This document shows positions 56,255 to 64,000 of a stretch of DNA of 64,000 nucleotides, in pieces. Under the pieces are notes generated by a model that saw only the letters and a list, made by a program, of their open reading frames with translations, ran no database searches and was not told the origin of the DNA. The translations under genes were made by a program, and so were the position numbers. Origin of the DNA: Eustoma russellianum (taxonomy: Eukaryota; Streptophyta; Magnoliopsida; Gentianales; Gentianaceae); contig AP025040.1 in the NCBI GenBank assembly GCA_036186865.1, positions 10,595,385-10,659,384 of the forward strand. The letters run 5' to 3'. Positions within the stretch are counted from its first letter, which is position 1. The number at the start of each line of letters is the position of its first letter.

Positions 56255-59200
56255 ATGGGGTCGGATAATTTTTTGAAAGAACAGGAAAAAGTTGCTTGCA
56301 TAGAGCTGCCGGACAAAGTCAATTACATCACCAAGTTCAAGCTTTACGAGACTCACTCTGTAAGTTTTTGCTCATCATTCTTTTCAAGCTTTGGCTCCTT
56401 TTCTTGAATTTGTTTTTAAATTTGGGTTGGCAGCACTCTCCATCACCAAAAGACAAGAATTTTGTTATGTAGGAAAGATGAAGTAGAAAAAGTTTAGATT
56501 TTTAACCTTGGGATCACCATCACCCATCCCCCAAATTAAAAGAATTTAATTCTTATGGAAGGGTGGAAGTAGAAAAAGTTCAGATTTTTAACCCTTCCCC
56601 CATTCCCATTCCCCAAAAGTAAAGATTTTTATTAATTCGGAAGGGTGGAATTATAAAAAGTTGGGAAGTGATTACTTTTGAGATTATAAAGTTCGTTTGG
56701 AACTTGATTAGTTAGTTCACTTGGGGAAAAAGGGACTGTTGTTGTCCAAATTTCTTTTTGCCTATCTCTTTTTTGCAATCCAAAAATTTTGTGATGTGTG
56801 ATTATAAAGTCGATCCTGATGGTTTTGTGACTAGACAACGTGTATATGAATCTGTAGCCTATATTGTGATTTTATATTCATGAATGGAAAGGGAGTCAGT
56901 GGTTGAGGTTCACTTCAATGATTTAGCAAACGGTGGTCATGTTGCAATGTCAACCAAGTCTCTGCATGAACCAAGTTTTATGTGGCTTGTGGATAATCTC
57001 AGAACCAGTTATAGTTTCCTTTTGCACGTTTTCTTTTCTATCGGGTTTATAGCGATTTTCTCTATTGGTTTTGAGATTGGCATCTTCTCTTTGCTAAATT
57101 ATTGATTCTGCATCTTGTTTCTTTGTTAGTTTTCTTCCAATGCAAATAGACTTTCTTTTTTCTTCCTAACCCTTTGTTGTGAAAATAGAACTTCTACATG
57201 ATAGGATGGAACAAGAGCAAAACTGTCTGGAGAGTTTTGAAGATTGACAGGTCGGAGACTTCTGAGCTAATTGTTATCGAGGATTCTGTGAGATATTCAG
57301 AGATCGAATGCCAGGACCTTTTACGAAGAATAGACGCCGGAAACATGTCGACAGGTGGACTGAAATTTGTTACCATATGCTATGGCATCATTGGTATGCA
57401 ATACCTACCTCATTGGCACATATTTATCACAAAATCATCTGCTATTTGTTTAATTGAATATTGTTCACTGTAAATATAGGATTCATCAGGTTTTTGGGAC
57501 CACATTATATGTTGCTGATTACCAAAAGAACGAAGATTGGCATGATTTGTGGTCATGCGGTATTCTCTATCAGCAAAAGCAGGATGATTCCGATACCCAA
57601 TTCTACCAAGAACTACAATAATTCTTATTCTAAGAACGAGAACAGGTCTTTTTGTTAATTCTATGTGTAAAAGTAAAATGTAATTGATACTCTTAGACAA
57701 TATCATTCTTATATGTTGATGATAGTTCTGTAATTTAGCAGTGTTACATTCTGTTTTCTTTATGAGAGAGAGGTTTTTTTTTTTTTGACAAGTTTATGAG
57801 AGAGTTTGGATTGGTCATTCGGCCTTCATTCTATTCTATTTTTTATGAGAAATTTTGGTTTGATTGTTGGCCACTGTTCTACATTTTAAGTGTGATCTCT
57901 GTTTTCTCTCAATGTCTGCCCCTCCAGCTTCTTCACATTATCTGGGTAGATTTACCAGACTTTGCGATGTCTAATAGGTAACATTGCCAGACATTGGGGT
58001 TGAGAACACAGATGCATGGTATAGTGCATCCATCTTTAAGAAATATTAAGATCCCCGATTTGTGCATCTTATTCTTTAATTGTTCAATATTAAGATCCCA
58101 TATTTGTGCAGCTTCTTTAATTGTTCTGTAGTCCATAGCTTGTTCTGTAATTATTCTATAGATCATAGCTTTTCAATGTACAAGGCAAGCTATATTGGTC
58201 TCTGATCATTTAAGAACTTCTTGAACCAGACAAGGTATCATCTGGATATCAGGGCAAAAATTTGTCTGTTTCCTATTTAAGTATATCTTAATATTTATCA
58301 TTTCAAATTCATAGTAGTGGACTATTTTGATTTGCTTCTGTCATTTCCTTTTTCTTTCTTTTTTGGACCGACGATATAGATACAAGAAGCTCCTACAAAC
58401 TGTGGATTTGACGAAGGACTTCTTCTTCAGCTACTCTTATCATGTTATGCATAGCCTTCAAAAGAACCTTAGCAGTAATAAGTCAGGTTTGGGCTTTTAC
58501 GAGACAATGTTTGTGTGGAATGAGTACTTAACGCGTGGTATCCGCAATCAGCTCAAAAATTCTTTGTGGACAGTTGCTTTAGTTCACGGATTCTTTAAAC
58601 AGGTATATGTTTCCTAATCACCAATATTCAGTTGATATGCCGTGTTTTATTTAGGGCATGATCATTGGTCCCTTAAATGATTTGAATAGTCTAATTTCAA
58701 ATCTCCATCTAGTTAATTTGTCAGACATTTCTCTTGTTACTTTAAATCTTCCAGATATTCAGTAAAGTCTCTACTTTTAGGATTATTTTGCTGTTATTTC
58801 ATTTTATCGACTGCATCCTAATTTGAACTGATATTTATATTACAAGAGAATACTTTCACTAGTTTGAAACAACAACATTAAATAATATAAGGGATTGCTA
58901 TCACTTCCTGCTAAGCGTTTGGGCTACTTAATTTGTCATTCCAGCTTTGTTTGATGATGAGTGCAATGACTTTTCTGTTTTTCCTTTCTATGCGATAGCC
59001 AACATGGTTTTTTTTTTTTGGTATCATGAACAGGCCAAGCTGACTGTGTCTGGACGAGAGTTTTTCTTGACACTTATAGCTAGGCGCTCCCGTCATTATG
59101 CTGGAACCAGGTTTGGGCCAATAGTCCTTCATTGTTATGACGTGCACTACAGCGCAATGATGGATCACGTGCATATGCAATATGCTGCAAATATATAGTG

Positions 59201-62200
59201 TTTAATATATTGCCACAGTTAGTTTAGTAAGGCAGAATATGTATTTCCTTCTTTTTCTGCTTCTTTTCTTTTTCCAGTATCCAGTAGATATGTATATATT
59301 TTTGAACGGTATGCATGTACTTGGAATAATGAAGATTAATGACCTTGGTTGAGGTAATACTATTTTTTTCTTTGGCCTTACTGCAGATATTTAAAGCGAG
59401 GAGTAAATGAGAAAGGACGTGTAGCAAATGAAGTTGAGACTGAACAAATTGTTTTTGAAGATTTTCACGAAGGGCGTCCCGTACATATAAGTTCTGTTGT
59501 GCAGATTCGTGGATCTATACCGCTCTTCTGGTCTCAAGAAACTTCAAGATATTTTTTAAAGCCTGATATCATATGTATTAACTCAATACTGCTGTTTGTT
59601 TAATAGTTGATAGCACTCAGTCGGCTTACCTTTGATCAACTCATTACTTTTCAGTGTCGAGGAAGGACCATAACTATGAAGCCACAAAACTTCACTTCCA
59701 AAATCTTGTCAACAGATACGGGAATCCAATCATTATTTTGAATTTGATCAAGGTTGCTTTTAGTATTTTGTAGATCTCTTGACATATCTGCCTGCTTTAA
59801 ATGGGAATAAATCTTTTCCTTATCTGAGCTAATTCTTAAGGTTTCCTTGTGATTATTTTAATTATTACAGGCGCGTGAAAAGAAGCCTAGAGAATCAATT
59901 TTACATGCAGAATTTGTCAATGCAATTGAATTTATTAATAAGGATTTATCAGAGGAAAATCACCTGAAATTCCTTCACTGGGACTTAAATAGATACTCCA
60001 GAGTGTATGCAACTTCTTTTCCCCCTTCAGTCTTTTATGTAAATCAGGCAACTTTGCTTTATTAATGCCAAATCTTTTTTATATTGCCACAGGGCTACAA
60101 GCGCGTTACAAAGCTTAGTTAATGTTGCTTCATCCGCTCTGCGATTGACTGGAATCTTCTGTTGTCAAGTATTACCTACTTCACGAACTGAGAAATCACT
60201 GAACTCAGAAGGCTTCATGTAAGTTTCAATGTCATATTATTGAGTCGAGGAAAAAAAAAGTTCAGAAGAAGTTGAAAGGGTTCTTGATTTTATGCCTAAA
60301 AATGTAACGTGGACTAGGTTTCTGTTCTTGCTTATTTATAAAATGCTCATATCTTCTTTACAGAAGTTTTGTTGGCCTGGGAGTGGCTCTAATATTGCTG
60401 GTTTTCACTAGTATATTTGCTTCCCTTTTGGTGGTTACAGTAATAAGCGCCAACTAATACACGTTTTTATGCAATGCAGCAATTGCAGTAATGATGTTAC
60501 TGAGAAGGATGATGATACTATGGCACCTGTTAATCAATATTTAACCCAGCTTTACAAAAGCACATGTAGCAGGAGTAAAGATCTTGCAGAGAAGGATGTA
60601 GATATCCAGAGACCACTTGACGAATTTCTAAATGACACCAACAATTGCACATATACAAATGGAGACTGTCACATCAATATTCCAACATTTCAAAAAGGGG
60701 TCTTGCGAACAAATTGCATTGACTGTTTGGATCGCACCAACGTTGCTCAGTATGCCTATGGGCTGGTTGCTCTTGGCCATCAACTATATGCTTTAGGATT
60801 CATTAATGCAGCTTTTATTAGTTTAGATTTCCCTCTAGCTGGAAATCTAATGAAAATTTATGAGGAGATGGGAGATACTCTTGCACTACAATATGGTGGG
60901 TCTCCAGCCCATAATAAGGTAACTTTTGAACGATCATTTTGGATGCATAACCATAGGTATGGTGTTCTAGCTGTGCATCTTAAGATTTTTAATCACTCTT
61001 TTATTGTAGCTTGTTAACTTTTACCATGGGGTTACCAAGATGTTAAGTGTGTATTGTTGTTCCAAAGCAGAAGTATGTGGCTTCTTTCCTAGAAAAAGGA
61101 TGACATAGTGAATGGTATAGTCTCTCCTTAATCCGTTTTGATGTTCGCAATTAACAGATTTTCTCAGAAAAGAGAGGTCAGTGGAAAGCAGCTACCCACT
61201 CCCAGGAGTTCATTAGATTGTTTCAACGGTATTGTAGTAATGCTTACATGGATGGTGATAAGCAGGATGCAATTAACATGTAAGCTAATGGTTCCTTGAT
61301 TGAAACACATATAAATTCAACCGGAATGGAAAATCTGCAGGTTTAAACCTGGTTTTTTGTAGCTAAACCACGACTGTTCATTCTGGAAAGAAAAATCGTA
61401 AAAGGAATGTGTTTGTCATTAACTAAAATTTCAGTGCCTGGACGTGTTTTGTGATGTTATTAATGATTTTGCCCCTTTTCCACATATGTGCGTCCCTCAA
61501 ATCTGCAGCTTTTTGGGGCATTTCCAACCGCAACCGGGTAAACCAGCTCTCTGGGAGCTGGATTCAGACCAACATTACAAGGTTGGAAGCCTTGATTCTA
61601 AATCTGCAAATGAGAACTCAAGGTATGGAAAATACTGTTTCTTATAGGAAATCATTATCCCTCAGTTATTAAGTTTAATTGGTTTTGTGATGGCTTTCAA
61701 GGTAAGTTAAAGTTTTTCAATAGGAGGAATTGACATATAAAATTGCACTCTTGTTGTAGGATAACTATTTACCCATTAAATTTTTTCTAGGCTGGGGAAA
61801 TATCTAGATGAATTAGCCTTGCTCTTTGTTGAAGTTTGGGTGAACTTATTTGTAACAAGAAGTCTCCAGAAGATAGAAACACCACTAGTGTAAAATTGAA
61901 ATTGCCTCTAGTCCATGTCTGACAAAGACTACAGATCTGTCCCTTTTCATACATTTGATTTGATATCTGTATCTTTCTTGATTTGTATAGGTCGGCAATC
62001 AAAAGATCCTTTTCTGATGGAAGCATTCTCTGCGAAACTAGCTCAAACTTTGAAGATGAAAGTCGTCGACATAAGCAAGATTCTAGTCATGCATCGCTTG
62101 ATGAAGTAGAAAGTGGTCTCCTGGAACTCTCAGATTCCAGGCGAGAATTGTCAACTTGTGATCGCGAAATCTCTTATTCTAGGTGAGTTTCTTAGTTGGG

Positions 62201-64000
62201 GTTTCATTTGTCTTTACAGTCTGAACTATTGCATTTGGTTGTCCAGTTTTACCTAGAACTTCAGGATCACTCAGGGCCCTATGAAGACTTACCAAAATTG
62301 TAATCTGTTTCTATACCCCAACATCTTCTTTGCACAAGAAAACTTCAAATTTGCACACTAATATTCCCTGATCATTTCCACCACTAACTGATTTCAGACT
62401 ATTTCCCTGCTCTGCATCTTAGCCAAATATTCCTGCTCACCTTTTAGGTTCCTTCTCCAGCAAGAAGGCATAGCATCCAAACATTCCTTCTAACATGACT
62501 ACTACTATTCTGTTGTACCCCAGTTTGATGTCAATTGTCACTTTGGCTATTCAAACATGTACTGAACAGCATACTTATGTAACCACACACCACATCAGCA
62601 CCTTCTGCAATTGTAGCCAAGATAAATTTTGTTTGTAACATAGCTTTGAGGTGTGATTTTGTGGTGGGACCTCTATTGCTTGGCAGTATCTATGTTCTTT
62701 TGAGGCTTTATCATAGCCTCGTATAGGTGTTTGTTGTAGCCTGTAAAGAACATCTATGTAGATGTTTTTGTTTCTGTTTATTTATTTTCATATTGATATT
62801 GATTCATTTCTCCAAGTCATACAATAAATAAGGGCAAAAGAAAAGGAAAAATTATGGAAGAGAGAGCAAAACATCTGATAATCTTTATTTTGATGCATAG
62901 TTTCATTATCAAATGCTGGTTCTATGATTTCCCAATTTTACTTTAGCAATGTGATAACAGTTATCTCTCTTTTCTGATGCACATGAAGTTATCTTGCGGT
63001 TTCTCTGAGCATTTGCTTTAATGTGTATGCTTCTAATCATATACGGTTTACCATGTGCGCAGATATACACCCTCAAATCCTGGTCAATTAGTATTTCAGA
63101 CTATGAAACCAGACTCTGAAAGTGATGGTTTATCTCCTTCTGGGCAAGGAGAAACATTTGATTGCTCGAATTTTGTAAATGTAGACTGGATTTCCTCATC
63201 TTCTTGCGAAGAAGATTTTTATGAGAGGTACCCACAGGAGTTTTTTCTCTCTCCCCCTTAATTGTTTTTCAATTTCCAGTTTTTGAAATTTCTATTTGTC
63301 TTCTTAGCAGTAGCAAAAATAAGCTTTTGCTACTTTTGCTTGTTACAGATCTGCACTGCTTCGTAGTTCATATTGTGAACTTACATGCTTTGGTAGCGGA
63401 AATGAACTTAAGGCTGGAACCAGCTCCATGCGTAGTGGATCACCGTTGAGTCTCATGGTTAGCTAATTTACAGCACCTTCCATTAGCATATAAGCATATT
63501 AGCTTATTTTACACTATTAGACCGTTAAGTCTATAAATATAAATTATTCTTCTCTCTTCAAGCTTAAGTTTTTAGATGAAACAGTAATTTAACATGGTGC
63601 CGGAACAGGAGATCTTGGGTTCGAGTCATGCACCCCCTTATTTCCTAATAAATTATGTACTTCCAGTCTATTACAGTCTGCTATTATTGTTGCGGGTGTC
63701 TACTGTGACAATTTACTTATACTGTCATTGTATACTTTGCTATTGCACGTGTGGTAAGCCCACATGATGGGCTTGTTGGGTTATAAATTACCGTCCTTCT
63801 ACAAGCTTAAGCTTTTAGATGAGATCATAATTTAACAGATGTTATGGTTTTCCATTCGTGCAAGTTATAGGATGGTTGGGTGTAACCTAGCCCCTTCTCA
63901 TTAAATTGATGTATCAAACTTTTCAGGGAAAGGGTAGTGCTGCAGACGTTCATCTTGGGTCTGAGGAAAATGCCAAGCTCTCTGGATTCTCGGAGACATT
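56255..64000 (+). CDS. SAC-domain phosphoinositide phosphatase (plant SAC1-SAC5/FIG4-like), 3' end outside window
   Basis: Sixteen exons by GT-AG and phase matching: 56255-56359, 57189-57393, 57480-57645, 58380-58602, 59034-59110, 59387-59574, 59655-59752, 59871-60004, 60093-60218, 60480-60918, 61158-61279, 61509-61622, 61991-62182, 63063-63227, 63349-63457, 63927 onward. All joins keep frame, giving at least 845 aa. The start MGSDNFLKEQ is chosen because family similarity begins soon after (KFKLYETHS). The SAC domain runs from about residue 30 past 600 and contains FRVLKIDRSE-like VWRVLKIDRSE, ICGHAVFSI, RRSRHYAGTRYLKRG and GSIPLFWSQ. The catalytic loop is RTNCIDCLDRTN, with nucleophile Cys520 and Arg526 (CX5R). 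WELDSDQHY closes the domain. The plant subgroup with a long C-terminal extension includes the vacuolar PI(3,5)P2 5-phosphatases SAC2-SAC5. Activity here is inferred. No lesion was seen. Confidence 0.95.
56455..56660. repeat. Imperfect tandem repeat in SAC intron 1
   Basis: Units of about 85-95 bp with gaagtagaaaaagtttagattt and gaagtagaaaaagttcagattt, plus a partial third (ggaattataaaaagttgg). Confidence 0.75.

Noticed and set aside
60919..61017. Continuation of SAC exon 10 to the stop at 61,017
   Set aside because: Family similarity stops at the GT donor at 60,919 and resumes at 61,158 in the right phase. The open stretch is intron.

Overview
The window is plant nuclear DNA, most likely from a eudicot. 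The evidence is two intron-containing genes with plant-specific architecture (a group VII ERF transcription factor and a SAC-domain phosphoinositide phosphatase), GT-AG introns, and a dense, nested load of plant transposons: Ty1/copia, Ty3/gypsy-type, L1-type and RTE-type LINEs, tRNA-derived SINEs, Mutator-like elements and MITEs. Species cannot be read from the sequence. No bacterial, phage or CRISPR feature is present.

Layout. 1-2.1 kb: probable part of a gypsy-type LTR with a long ATT microsatellite. 2.2-3.9 kb: broken RBR-type (RING1) E3 ligase fragment. 3,991-14,639: Mutator-like element (9-bp target duplication, ~0.4 kb inverted repeats) split by a very young non-autonomous gypsy-type element, minus strand, with two 2.56-kb LTRs (5-bp duplication, initiator-Met tRNA primer site). 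14.6-18.8 kb: gene-free, with SINE, RTE-tail and MITE copies. 18.8-23.85 kb: decayed L1-type LINE, minus strand. 24-27.4 kb: MITE, SINE and other repeat debris leading into the ERF-VII gene at 27,458-29,350 (plus, two exons, 392 aa). 30.5-37.3 kb: SINEs, MITEs and simple repeats. 37,348-44,454: nearly intact Ty1/copia element, with LTRs differing at one base and one in-frame stop in its polyprotein. 45-55 kb: RTE and L1 fragments, SINEs, MITEs, long AT/AAT tracts and a degenerate telomere-like block. 56,255 to the window end: SAC phosphatase gene (plus, 16 exons visible, 3' end outside the window).

How it fits together. Only the ERF-VII and SAC genes look like functional host genes. They are unrelated to each other. 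The ERF-VII protein carries the Met-Cys N-degron used in oxygen sensing. The SAC protein carries the CX5R(T) catalytic motif of phosphoinositide phosphatases. The rest is a transposon record whose boundaries can mostly be fixed by target-site duplications.

The most unusual signals are inside the retrotransposons. (1) A tandem array of five hairpins in the gypsy LTR has perfect stems, with four paired columns changing together. (2) In the copia element, a 13-nt LTR segment is perfectly complementary to the primer-binding position just after the LTR, where the usual tRNA site is missing, which suggests self-priming. (3) Arrays of CGATCGATCG palindromes occur in the LTRs of both unrelated elements. 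A six-copy family of fold-back Mutator-type MITEs is also well documented here.
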